Positions 42,934-50,384 of a DNA stretch of 64,000 bases are shown here, in pieces (within the stretch, counting starts at the first letter, position 1; each line of letters starts with the position of its first letter). Origin of the DNA: Streptomyces cinerochromogenes. GTDB lineage: Bacteria > Actinomycetota > Actinomycetes > Streptomycetales > Streptomycetaceae. The position numbers and the translations under genes were made by a program. Under the pieces are notes generated by a model. It searched no databases, was not told where the DNA came from, and saw only the letters and a list, made by a program, of their open reading frames with translations. The stretch covers positions 124,001 to 188,000 of the forward strand of contig NZ_BMRM01000014.1 in NCBI RefSeq assembly GCF_014648635.1, given 5' to 3'.

Positions 42934-42984
42934 CGCCCGCGCCCCGGACCGCGCGGTCGGGCGGCACGGACGGGGGCGCGGGCG
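42934..42984. terminator. Bidirectional terminator with nested hairpin
   Basis: CGCCCGCGCCCC pairs perfectly with GGGGCGCGGGCG; the 27-nt loop contains a second palindrome GACCGCGCGGTC. It separates convergent TetR and SGNH genes. Confidence 0.7.
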
Positions 42985-42990
42985 GCGGTG

Positions 42991-43809
42991 TCAGGCCACG
43001 GAGGCGATGCGCAACTTGATGTCGTCCGGAGACAGCGTGCCCTTGGCGGTCACATGGTCCCCGGAGGACTCGCCGCGCAGCCGGCGCCCGATCCAGGGGA
43101 CGAGGTACTCACGGGCCCACTGGACGTCGTCGCGGCGGATGTCCAGGGTGCCCCGGGGCGGCAGCGGCGGCCACGGCTGCTCCGGGTCGGCCGGCACCTC
43201 CAGGCCGAGGACCTGCCCGGCGCGCAGCGCCACGCGCGTGTGGCCCTCCGGCGACAGGTGCAGCCGGTCGCTGTCCCAGGCCCTGCGGTCCTGCACGGAC
43301 TTCAGGGACCACAGGTCGAGGACGGGACAGCCGTACCGGTCCGCGATGGCCCGGACGTGTCCGTTGTAGGTGGCGATCTTGCCACGCAGGTGCTTGAGTA
43401 CCGGGACGCCCCGGGTGTCGAAGCCCGTCGTCACCATCACCGTGCCGGCGACCTCGGCCAGCCGGGCCACGGCGCGCTCGAAGCGCTCGGCGACCTCGTC
43501 CGGGTCGGTGCCGGGGCGGATGATGTCGTTGCCGCCCGCACAGAAGGAAACCAGGTCCGGGGCCAGTTCGACGGCCTTCGGGAGCTGGTCGGCCACGATC
43601 TGGTCCAGCAGCTTCCCGCGCACGGCGAGATTGGTGTACCGGAAGTCGCCCTCGGGGCGCCGGTCGGCGAGCAGCACCGCGAAGCGGTCGGCCCAGCCTA
43701 CGAACGCCCCGTCGGGCCCGGGGTCGCCGACGCCCTCGGTGAAGCTGTCCCCCACCGCCACGTACGACCCGATCGCTGATGTGTTGTCATTCTTCGAATC
43801 GTCTGCCAC
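42991..43809 (-). CDS. SGNH/GDSL hydrolase
   Basis: 272 residues. Block I is YVAVGDSFTEGVGDPG with the catalytic Ser, block II Gly is in YTNLAVRGKLLDQI, block III is SFCAGGNDIIRPG, and block V is DRLHLSPEGHTRVA with Asp and His. No signal peptide, so it acts inside the cell or at the membrane face. The last 60 residues (WPPLPPRGTLDIRRDDVQWAREYLVPWIGRRLRG) are typical of Streptomyces paralogues. Confidence 0.88.
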   Translation of the reverse strand: MADDSKNDNTSAIGSYVAVGDSFTEGVGDPGPDGAFVGWADRFAVLLADRRPEGDFRYTNLAVRGKLLDQIVADQLPKAVELAPDLVSFCAGGNDIIRPGTDPDEVAERFERAVARLAEVAGTVMVTTGFDTRGVPVLKHLRGKIATYNGHVRAIADRYGCPVLDLWSLKSVQDRRAWDSDRLHLSPEGHTRVALRAGQVLGLEVPADPEQPWPPLPPRGTLDIRRDDVQWAREYLVPWIGRRLRGESSGDHVTAKGTLSPDDIKLRIASVA

Positions 43810-43925
43810 GTCGGACCATGATTCACCTTCCGATGTGACTTACGCGACCGTAGGCAGGGGTTGACGAACGGTGAGATGAGACACCCTTAAATAATTTGCC
43901 AATCCAGGAATAGGCGGGGCGGGTG

Positions 43926-44858
43926 TCAGCCGACGGCGACCCCGTGCGCGCGGAGGTAGGCGACCGGGTCCACGTCCGAGCCGTAGTCGGGCGTGGTGCG
44001 GATCTCGAAGTGCAGGTGCGGGCCGGTCACGTTGCCGGTGGCGCCGGACAGGCCGACCCGCCGGCCCGCGGTCACGGTCTGGCCGGCCGAGACGGAGAGC
44101 TGCGAGAGGTGGGCGTACTGGGCGTAGTGGCCGTCGTTGAGCCTGAGGACGACCTGGTTGCCGTACGCCCCGCCCCAGCCGGCGGAGACGACGGTGCCCG
44201 CGGCGACGGCCCTCAGGGGGGTGCCGGTCGGGACGACGAAGTCGACGCCGGTGTGGTGGCCGCTGGACCACATGCTGCCGGCGACGTGGTAGCCGGTGCC
44301 GATGGTGGCGCCGGCCACCGGCAGGGTGTAGCCGGCGGAGGCGGTCTGCGCGGCGCCGGAGCCGGAGAACTCGGAGGTCTGCGAGGCCTGGCCGCCCTGC
44401 GCTGCCCTGGGGGTCTGCGGGGCCCGGCCGGCCGGGGAGGTCCGGGCGGGCTTCGGGGCGGCGGGCTCGGTGCGGGCCGGTGCCGCCTGCGCGCCGAGGG
44501 TGAGCTTCAGGCCCGGGTGGATGAGCGCCGGGTCGGCGCCGACGGCCTGCCGGTTGTCGTCGTAGAGCCGCTGCCAGCCGCCGTCGACCCGCTGCTCCTC
44601 GGCGATCTTCGAGAGGCAGTCGCCGCTGCGCACGGTGTAGGTGCGCGCGCCCGCGTCCCGCTGGGCGGCGGTCTGCTGCGCGGCGTTCGGGAGGGACTGC
44701 ACGGCCGCTCCGGAAACGGGCTGCGCGGGGGTCGCGGCGTGCGCTCCGGTGGTCCCGACGAGCGGGAGGGCCAGGGCGGCTCCGCCGGTTCCGGCGACGG
44801 CGAGGGAGCGGGAGAAACGCGGGGTCTTGGGACGTCGGTGCTTACCCTTGGCGGGCAT
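43926..44858 (-). CDS. Secreted LysM-M23 peptidase
   Basis: 310 residues. A signal peptide (about 1-42, RSLAVAGTGGAALALPLVGTTGAHA) is followed by a LysM domain (YTVRSGDCLSKIAEEQRVDGGWQRLYDDNR, about 74-123), an Ala/Pro-rich linker and an M23 domain with HTGVDF and HLHFE zinc motifs. It cuts peptidoglycan stem peptides. The 5' UTR of about 200 nt carries a c-di-AMP riboswitch, which fits control of cell-wall hydrolases in Streptomyces. Confidence 0.92.
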   Translation of the reverse strand: MPAKGKHRRPKTPRFSRSLAVAGTGGAALALPLVGTTGAHAATPAQPVSGAAVQSLPNAAQQTAAQRDAGARTYTVRSGDCLSKIAEEQRVDGGWQRLYDDNRQAVGADPALIHPGLKLTLGAQAAPARTEPAAPKPARTSPAGRAPQTPRAAQGGQASQTSEFSGSGAAQTASAGYTLPVAGATIGTGYHVAGSMWSSGHHTGVDFVVPTGTPLRAVAAGTVVSAGWGGAYGNQVVLRLNDGHYAQYAHLSQLSVSAGQTVTAGRRVGLSGATGNVTGPHLHFEIRTTPDYGSDVDPVAYLRAHGVAVG

Positions 44859-44870
44859 GGCGCAGTTCCT

Positions 44871-45045
44871 CTCCGGCGCCTGCGAGGTCAGCTGCCGGGT
44901 TCGGGCTGGAGCTGCCCGGCCGTGCGCCGCACGGCTGCACCCCTGGCCTGTCGCGGAGACTGGGACAGGCAGTCGTACCTGGTGGGTCCCCCGCTCCTGC
45001 CGACGCGGGTCATGTGTGCGGAGTCCGGGCGGCGACAGGATGCGG
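44871..45045 (-). ncRNA. c-di-AMP (ydaO/yuaA) riboswitch
   Basis: The minus strand carries the conserved blocks of the ydaO aptamer: GGGGGACCCACCAGGTACG, then AGGGGTGCAGCCG, and near the 3' end CCCGAACCCGGCAGCTGACC followed by TCGCAGGCG. The order and spacing match, and it ends about 12 nt before the start of a LysM-M23 peptidase gene, a known Streptomyces location of this riboswitch. Exact ends are estimated. Confidence 0.85.
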
Positions 45046-45067
45046 CGTTCCGTCCGGACGGGATCGG

Positions 45068-45097
45068 AACGTAAGCGAGCGGGACGCGGCGGAACAA
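45068..45097 (-). promoter_or_regulatory. Promoter of the riboswitch-peptidase transcript
   Basis: -35 TTGTTC (45092-45097) and -10 TACGTT (45068-45073) with an 18-bp spacer. Transcription would start near 45061, just upstream of the aptamer. Confidence 0.6.
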
Positions 45098-45136
45098 GCA
45101 GCCGGTTCCCGGTGTTCGTGTCCCGGGTGATCGAAT

Positions 45137-45171
45137 GCGGGAATTCGCGGTCACCCAGCGTGAATTCCCGC
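45137..45171. repeat. Inverted repeat upstream of peptidase promoter
   Basis: GCGGGAATTC and GAATTCCCGC, perfect 10-bp arms 15 bp apart. It could be a terminator of the upstream alpha-galactosidase or an operator of the peptidase promoter 65 bp away. Confidence 0.5.
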
Positions 45172-45326
45172 GCCTTCGTCCTGTCGATTTCCCTTTTCGG
45201 TCCGAGCCTTACGTGGACATGACGTGCGACGCTCGGTCACGGCTATGACGCTCCTCACGCCACACTCCCCAGAGGCCATTGATTCCGCAACAAGCCGGAA
45301 GGAAGGGCTGAATCCGGGCAGGGGGA

Positions 45327-47399
45327 TCATAGGCGGCGCAGCCGGACAACCGTCGCATCCAGGTCACCCTTCAGGCCGGTGCGCAGTCCGTGGTGCAGCA
45401 GGACCGCACCCCGGTGCACTTCGCCCGTTTCACGGCATTCGTACGATGCTGTCGGGTCGAGTCCGCGCAGCCGTACCGCCGGCACCGGCTCGCCGTGGCT
45501 CTGGGCCTGCAGCCAGGCGAGGACGACGGTCTCCCCGCCCCGGAGGTACTGGACGGCGCTCAGGCCGCCCGTCGGGGGCCGCAGCCGGTACAGCTCGCCG
45601 TGCTGCACGACCGGGCGGATCTCCTTGTACAGCTCCACCCAGCGCCGGGCCTCGGCCCGCTCCTCCGCGCTCCACTCCGTCAGGTCGCCGCCGACCCCGA
45701 GCACGCCGGCCATGGCGCTGACGAACCGGAAGCGCAGCGAGCTGACCCGGCCGTTGAGCTGGGTGTTGGGGCTGTCGGTGACCCAGGCCGCCATCACGCG
45801 GGCGGGATGGATCTGGGTGAAGCCGTGCTGGATGGCGAGCCGGTCCAGCGGGTCGGTGTTGTCGGAGGTCCACACCTGGTCGGTGCGGCTCAGCACCCCG
45901 AGGTCGATCCGGCCGCCACCGCCGGAGCAGGACTCGAAGGCGACCTGGGGGTGAGCCGTGCGCAGCCGGTCCAGCAGGGCGTACAGGCCGCGGACGTGGT
46001 CCACCCACAGGCGCTGCGGGTACGGCTCCCCGGGCCAGCCGGCGTCGGTGAAGCAGCGGTTGAAGTCCCACTTCACATAGTCGATCGGGGCGCTGGAGAG
46101 CAGGGCGTCCAGCTGTTCCCAGAGGTACTCCCGGACGTCCTCGCGCGCGAGGTTGAGCACGAGCTGGTTGCGCAGTTCCGTCCGTTTTCGCCCCGGCTGG
46201 TACTGCACCCAGTCGGGGTGGGCGCGGTACAGGTCGCTGTCCGGGTTGACCATCTCGGGCTCCACCCAGATGCCGAACTGCATGCCCAGTCCGTGCACCT
46301 GGTCGGCGAGGGGCTTCAGGCCGCGCGGGAAGCGGTCCGGGTTGGGCGTCCAGTCGCCGAGGCCGGCGCGGTCGCTGGTGCGGGCGCCGAACCAGCCGTC
46401 GTCCACCACGAACAGCTCGACCCCGATCTCGGCGGCCCGGCGGGCGAGGGCGAGCTGCTGCTCCTCGGAGATGTCGAAGAACGTGGCCTCCCAGGAGTTG
46501 AACAGCACGGGCCGGTCCCGCTCGGCCTCCGGGATGACGTACGCGCGCTGGTAGGCGTGCCAGGCGCGGCTCGCACCGCCGAAACCGCCGTCGCTCCACA
46601 GGCCCGCGAAGACCGGGGTGGTGTACGACTCCCCGGGCGCGAGGAGCAGCAGGCCCGAGTCGTCGTAGCCGGCGCCGCCGGTGATCTGCACGCGCGCGTC
46701 CGGGAGTTGGGCGACGGCGATGCGCCAGGAGCCGGACCAGCCGAGCGCGCAGCCGTAGACCTCGCCGCGCTCCTCGGTGGCGTCGGTGTCGAGGGCGACC
46801 CAGGGCAGGTGCTGGTGTCCGGTGTGGCCGCGGCGGCTGCCGATGACCTTCTCGCCGTAGGTGAGGGGCGCGGTGGTGAGCCGGGACTCGGCGGCCCAGC
46901 GGCCGTGCAGCTGGGACAGCCGCCACCCCTCGCGGTCGGGCAGGGTCCAGGTGGCCGCGTCGGCCCGCAGCAGCTCCACGCGCGCGTGGCCGCCGTTCTC
47001 GACGGTCACCCAGCGCTCGACCACGTCGCCGCGCATCCGGTAGTGCAGTGTGATCCCCACGCCGTCGTCGTCGAAGCGCAGCCGCAGCGCGCCGCCCTCG
47101 GTGTCGTACGACAGGAAGCGCCACTCGGTGCCGCGCCGCTCCTCGGTGCGGACGGACAGGGCGGGGCGGACGAAGCGGGGACCGCCCTCGACCGGGTACT
47201 CCTCGCGGCCGTCGAGGGGGGACTCGAAGGGCCGGTAGCCGGGCAGGGGGCGCTCGGCGAGAGCCTCGGCGTCGGGGAGGGCGATCCGTGGACCCCAGTG
47301 CAGGTGGAGCAGCTCGTCCGCGTCGGTGAGATGCAGGGCGTAGCTGCTGCCCGGGCCCAAAAGGAGCCAGGTACGACCGTCTTCGGCGATGTCCACCAT
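45327..47399 (-). CDS. Alpha-galactosidase, GH36
   Basis: 690 residues. The catalytic nucleophile is in YVKWDFNR and the acid/base in TSDNTDPLDR; further motifs are FVVDDGWFGARTSD, FGIWVEPEMVNPDS and FESCSGGGGRIDLG. It hydrolyses alpha-1,6-galactosides. No signal peptide, so it acts on imported sugars. ATG 47399 is preferred (GAGGT just upstream); the in-frame ATG at 47432 would add eleven residues. No transporter gene is adjacent. Confidence 0.92.
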   Translation of the reverse strand: MVDIAEDGRTWLLLGPGSSYALHLTDADELLHLHWGPRIALPDAEALAERPLPGYRPFESPLDGREEYPVEGGPRFVRPALSVRTEERRGTEWRFLSYDTEGGALRLRFDDDGVGITLHYRMRGDVVERWVTVENGGHARVELLRADAATWTLPDREGWRLSQLHGRWAAESRLTTAPLTYGEKVIGSRRGHTGHQHLPWVALDTDATEERGEVYGCALGWSGSWRIAVAQLPDARVQITGGAGYDDSGLLLLAPGESYTTPVFAGLWSDGGFGGASRAWHAYQRAYVIPEAERDRPVLFNSWEATFFDISEEQQLALARRAAEIGVELFVVDDGWFGARTSDRAGLGDWTPNPDRFPRGLKPLADQVHGLGMQFGIWVEPEMVNPDSDLYRAHPDWVQYQPGRKRTELRNQLVLNLAREDVREYLWEQLDALLSSAPIDYVKWDFNRCFTDAGWPGEPYPQRLWVDHVRGLYALLDRLRTAHPQVAFESCSGGGGRIDLGVLSRTDQVWTSDNTDPLDRLAIQHGFTQIHPARVMAAWVTDSPNTQLNGRVSSLRFRFVSAMAGVLGVGGDLTEWSAEERAEARRWVELYKEIRPVVQHGELYRLRPPTGGLSAVQYLRGGETVVLAWLQAQSHGEPVPAVRLRGLDPTASYECRETGEVHRGAVLLHHGLRTGLKGDLDATVVRLRRL

Positions 47400-47412
47400 C
47401 GAGACCTCACAG

Positions 47413-47440
47413 GTGCCAACAGATCCGCGCAAGTGCCAAC
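47413..47440 (-). promoter_or_regulatory. Paired direct repeats upstream of alpha-galactosidase
   Basis: GTTGGCAC occurs twice on the minus strand (47433-47440 and 47413-47420), starts 20 bp apart, so both lie on the same DNA face. They end 14 bp before ATG 47399 and are probably a regulator site. Confidence 0.5.
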
Positions 47441-47570
47441 ATCATCGAGGGCCGGGAACCCGGTGTCCATGCCTGTGGACAACTCATTGCCCGAGGAAAT
47501 CGATGTCGTATGGTCGTCAGAGCGCCCGCCGGCGAGCCGTGACGGCGGGGAACGACCGGGAGGAGCCCCC

Positions 47571-48368
47571 GTGACGCAGCAGGTCCCGTCGACCGAGCCG
47601 GAGCTGGCCGGAGTGCGCAATTTCCGTGACGTGGGCGGCCTGCCGACCTCGGACGGGCGGCGGGTGCGGTACGGCGTGCTGTTCCGCAGCGGTCACCTGG
47701 CGCACGCGACCGACGAGGACGCGGCCTTCCTCGCCTCCCTGGGCCTGCACACGATCTTCGACTTCCGCAACGCGGCCGACCAGAAGCTGGAGGGGCCCGA
47801 CGTCGAGCTGCCCGGCGTGCGGAACGTGAACCTTCCGCTGAGCGACCCGGCGGACGGCGCCGAGTTCTGGCAGATGGTCCGCGACGGCGACCTCGACCAG
47901 CTGCGCGCGATCCTGGACGACGGCAAGGGCGCGGCCCGGATGATCGCCTCCTACCGGAAGATCGTCAAGGAGCGCACCGCCGAGCACTCCCGGGTGCTGC
48001 ACGCGCTCGCCGAGGACAGCGTGCCCGCGCTGATGCACTGCGCGGCCGGCAAGGACCGCGCGGGCATCTCGATAGCGGTGACGCTCCTGGCCCTGGGGGT
48101 GGAACGGGACGCGATCCTCGCCGACTACCTGGAGTCGGCCGCCAAGCACCGCCGCTACAAGGTCCGGCGCAGCGGCAGCGCGGACACCGCGTACACCCCC
48201 GAGGTGATGGAGCTGCTCAACCCGCTCTTCGACGCCCGCGCGGAGTACCTGGAGGCGGCCTTCGCGAGCATCGAGCACACCTGGGGCGACACCGACACCT
48301 ACCTGACCCGGGGCCTGGGTCTGTCCCCCGACTCCCGCGAGCGCCTGCGCGCACGCCTGCTGGACTGA
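47571..48368 (+). CDS. Tyrosine-specific protein phosphatase (Y_phosphatase3)
   Basis: 265 residues. N-terminal NFRDVGGLPTSDGRRVRYGVLFRSGHL is the signature of the bacterial PTP family, and the active-site loop is LMHCAAGKDRAGIS (HCxxGxxR). GTG 47571 with GGGAGGAG 5 nt upstream is chosen. It dephosphorylates Tyr (or phosphoinositides in some relatives). Confidence 0.9.
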   Translation: MTQQVPSTEPELAGVRNFRDVGGLPTSDGRRVRYGVLFRSGHLAHATDEDAAFLASLGLHTIFDFRNAADQKLEGPDVELPGVRNVNLPLSDPADGAEFWQMVRDGDLDQLRAILDDGKGAARMIASYRKIVKERTAEHSRVLHALAEDSVPALMHCAAGKDRAGISIAVTLLALGVERDAILADYLESAAKHRRYKVRRSGSADTAYTPEVMELLNPLFDARAEYLEAAFASIEHTWGDTDTYLTRGLGLSPDSRERLRARLLD

Positions 48369-48381
48369 CGGGACGGCACGC

Positions 48382-49182
48382 TCAGGGAGCCCAGGGCAGG
48401 CGGACGGCCTCGATCTCGGCGTCGTGCAGCAGGGTCTCGACCAGCACGGCGGGGCCCGACACCTTGGTGGCCCACAGGTCGTAGTCGGTGCACAGGACCC
48501 AGGAGCGGTCCTCGGCCCAGAGGTTGGACGGGCTGAAGTCGGCCTCGGGGTTGTCGTACAGGGCGGCGGCGTCGCCGAGCCGGCCGATGCGTACGTGCGG
48601 GTGGTCGAAGTCCGCGTCCCTCAGCATCAGCGGGTTGTAGTAGGCCAGACAGCGGGTGTCCGGGCCCTGCGGGCTGTGCTCGGTGAGGATGCCGGTCAGC
48701 CGGTTCCAGGTCTCACGGTCCAGGCTGCCCTCGGTGGGCGGCGTGATCCGCAGCGGCCAGCTGCCGTCCGTCTTGGCCGACGGGAAACACCGGTACGACG
48801 GCAGCAGCCCCTGGGGCACCAGCGGGTCGCCGGTGCGTGCGGCCAGTTCCGCCCAGCGCAGCCGCCGCCAGCCGGGTCCGGGGTGCTCGGCCCGGCCCAG
48901 ACCGCCGCCGGTCGCCGTCCCCACGCCGGTGAGGTCGATCCCGCCGACGACCTCCCGTCCGGCCCCGCTCTCCGCCGCGCGGGCCCGGTGGTACGCGTCG
49001 TACGTCACGTCGGCCGGAAGCCGGTCGTGCTCGTACATGGCGCCCAGCACCCAGACCGCGTCCGGCAGTGGCGGCGGCATGAACCCGGTGACACCGTCGC
49101 CGGCCAGCTCGCGCAGCCAGTCGGCCGTGCGGGGCGAGGCGAGCGGCCAGCGGGCGGTGACCGGGTCGGACGTCTCGGGCAT
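48382..49182 (-). CDS. Hypothetical protein
   Basis: 266 residues, not recognised. Soluble, no signal peptide, with several Trp-rich segments (NRLTGILTEHSPQG, PSNLWAEDRSWVLCTDYDLWATKVSG). The Trp-acid-rich C-terminal part recalls small conserved Streptomyces proteins of unknown function. No neighbour gives a clue. Confidence 0.6.
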   Translation of the reverse strand: MPETSDPVTARWPLASPRTADWLRELAGDGVTGFMPPPLPDAVWVLGAMYEHDRLPADVTYDAYHRARAAESGAGREVVGGIDLTGVGTATGGGLGRAEHPGPGWRRLRWAELAARTGDPLVPQGLLPSYRCFPSAKTDGSWPLRITPPTEGSLDRETWNRLTGILTEHSPQGPDTRCLAYYNPLMLRDADFDHPHVRIGRLGDAAALYDNPEADFSPSNLWAEDRSWVLCTDYDLWATKVSGPAVLVETLLHDAEIEAVRLPWAP

Positions 49183-49211
49183 CCGCCCATCCTGTCACGC
49201 GCCGCGCCGCG

Positions 49212-49334
49212 TCAGCCCTTGCCGCCCAACGCGAACAGCAGGTAGAGGAACGCGGCCAGGACGTGCCCCAGGGCGATGTAGATGATCAGCCGGACCCACA
49301 GGGAACGGGGGAACTTGGTCTCGTAGTCGCTCAT
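49212..49334 (-). CDS. DUF6126-like small membrane protein
   Basis: 40 residues: TKFPRSLWVRLIIYIALGHV then AAFLYLLFALGG. One hydrophobic helix after a charged N-terminus. Its ATG overlaps the stop of the XRE-cupin gene by 4 bp (ATGA), so it is translated with it. I recognise it as DUF6126-like, a short Streptomyces family without known function. A regulator-to-membrane link is possible. Confidence 0.75.
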   Translation of the reverse strand: MSDYETKFPRSLWVRLIIYIALGHVLAAFLYLLFALGGKG

Positions 49335-49960
49335 GGCAGCTCTCCGGTCAGCGGGCCCAGGCACAGCGTGGCCGTGGGGCTCTGCAGCAGGGTGTGGACG
49401 AACAGCAGCTCCACGCCGTCGTGGTCCTCGGCGGCGAGGCGGTGCGGGGTGAGTGAGTCGAAGTGCGCGCTGTCACCGGGTCCGAGCAGGTGGGCGGTGT
49501 CGCCGAGCCGGAGCCGGAGCCGCCCCTTGAGGACGTACAGCCACTCCTCGCCGGGGTGGACGCGCACGATGTCGCCCTGCGAGCCGTACGGCACCCGCAC
49601 CCTCAGGGCCTGCATGCCGCGGCCGGGCGCCCCGGCCTGGACGTACGTCCAGCCGCCCGCCCGGGTCGGCTCCATGTCGGCGGCCCGTACGATCGCGTCC
49701 CGGTCGGCGACCGTCTCGCCGAGCAGCTCGGAGACGGTCGTACCGTAGATACGGGCGAGCGCCAGGAGCATCGGCAGCGAGGGCTGGCGGTGCCCGGTCT
49801 CCAGGCGGGACAGATGGGCCGGGGAGAGCCCGGCGGCGCGGGCCGCGGCCTCCAGTGTGAGCCCCGCGCGCCGGCGCAGGGCGCGCAGCTGCGGCGCGAC
49901 GGCGTGCAGACCCTCGTCCGGGGCCGGAGCCGCCGGCGGACCGGCGTCTGAGGCGTTCAT
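49331..49960 (-). CDS. XRE-family regulator with cupin domain
   Basis: 209 residues. HTH at about 24-80 (LRALRRRAGLTLEAAARAAGLSPAHLSRLETGHRQPS) and cupin at about 120-195 (VRVHPGEEWLYVLKGRLRLRLGDTAHLLGPGDSAHFDSLTPHRL). Two palindromes of the same type lie 21-55 bp upstream. It overlaps the 40-residue membrane gene by 4 bp. GGAGG sits only 1 nt from ATG 49960, so the start is somewhat uncertain. Confidence 0.85.
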   Translation of the reverse strand: MNASDAGPPAAPAPDEGLHAVAPQLRALRRRAGLTLEAAARAAGLSPAHLSRLETGHRQPSLPMLLALARIYGTTVSELLGETVADRDAIVRAADMEPTRAGGWTYVQAGAPGRGMQALRVRVPYGSQGDIVRVHPGEEWLYVLKGRLRLRLGDTAHLLGPGDSAHFDSLTPHRLAAEDHDGVELLFVHTLLQSPTATLCLGPLTGELP

Positions 49961-49980
49961 GCCTCCATTGAGCCCGAGTC

Positions 49981-50015
49981 TTGCCTCTCGGGCAATTTTT
50001 TTGCCTGCCAGGCAA
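49981..50015. promoter_or_regulatory. Two tandem TTGCCT-N3-AGGCAA operators
   Basis: TTGCCTCTCGGGCAA (49981-49995) and TTGCCTGCCAGGCAA (50001-50015) start exactly 20 bp apart and are joined by a T-run. The second is a perfect palindrome. They lie in the promoter of the XRE-cupin gene. Confidence 0.75.
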
Positions 50016-50069
50016 AGCGATGGCCGGGCCGCCGGTCCGCACCCCGCCCTGTTACGATCGAGCCCAGGA

Positions 50070-50085
50070 TTTGAACACGTTCAAA
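50070..50085. promoter_or_regulatory. Perfect 16-bp palindrome upstream of small membrane protein
   Basis: TTTGAACACGTTCAAA is perfectly self-complementary and follows TACGAT (50053-50058) by 11 bp, so it would cover the transcription start and early transcript of the next gene. Confidence 0.6.
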
Positions 50086-50098
50086 CCACGGGGGTCTC

Positions 50099-50374
50099 AT
50101 GCCTGCGAACACCGCACCCGACCGAGCCGACTCACCCGCCGGCGCCCTCGGCCCGACCGCGCTCGTGCTGGGCGCCATGGCCGCCGCATGCATGTGGCCC
50201 ACGCTCATGCTGCTGCCGGTGATGTTCCTCGCCGGAGGGCTCGCCGTCACGTTCGGCCTGATGGGCGCCCATTACGCCCGCCGTGGCATCGGCCGGATGG
50301 GGACCGCCGTGACGGGAGCCGTCCTGGGCGCGACCGGGCTGCTCTTCCCCTTCGTACTCCTTCTGGCCCCCTAA
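50099..50374 (+). CDS. DUF4190-like small membrane protein
   Basis: 91 residues with two or three hydrophobic helices: ALVLGAMAAACMWPTLMLLPVMFLAGGLAVTFGL and MGTAVTGAVLGATGLLFPFVLLL, separated by MGAHYARRGIGRMG. The pattern matches DUF4190 membrane proteins. It has a GGGGG RBS 6 nt before ATG 50099. It converges with the aminotransferase gene. Confidence 0.65.
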   Translation: MPANTAPDRADSPAGALGPTALVLGAMAAACMWPTLMLLPVMFLAGGLAVTFGLMGAHYARRGIGRMGTAVTGAVLGATGLLFPFVLLLAP

Positions 50375-50384
50375 GGACGGGTCC

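Noticed and set aside
47413..47440. Sigma-54-type promoter (TTGGCAC followed by TTGC)
   Set aside because: Actinobacteria lack sigma-54, and the element repeats at 20 bp, so direct-repeat regulator sites are more likely.
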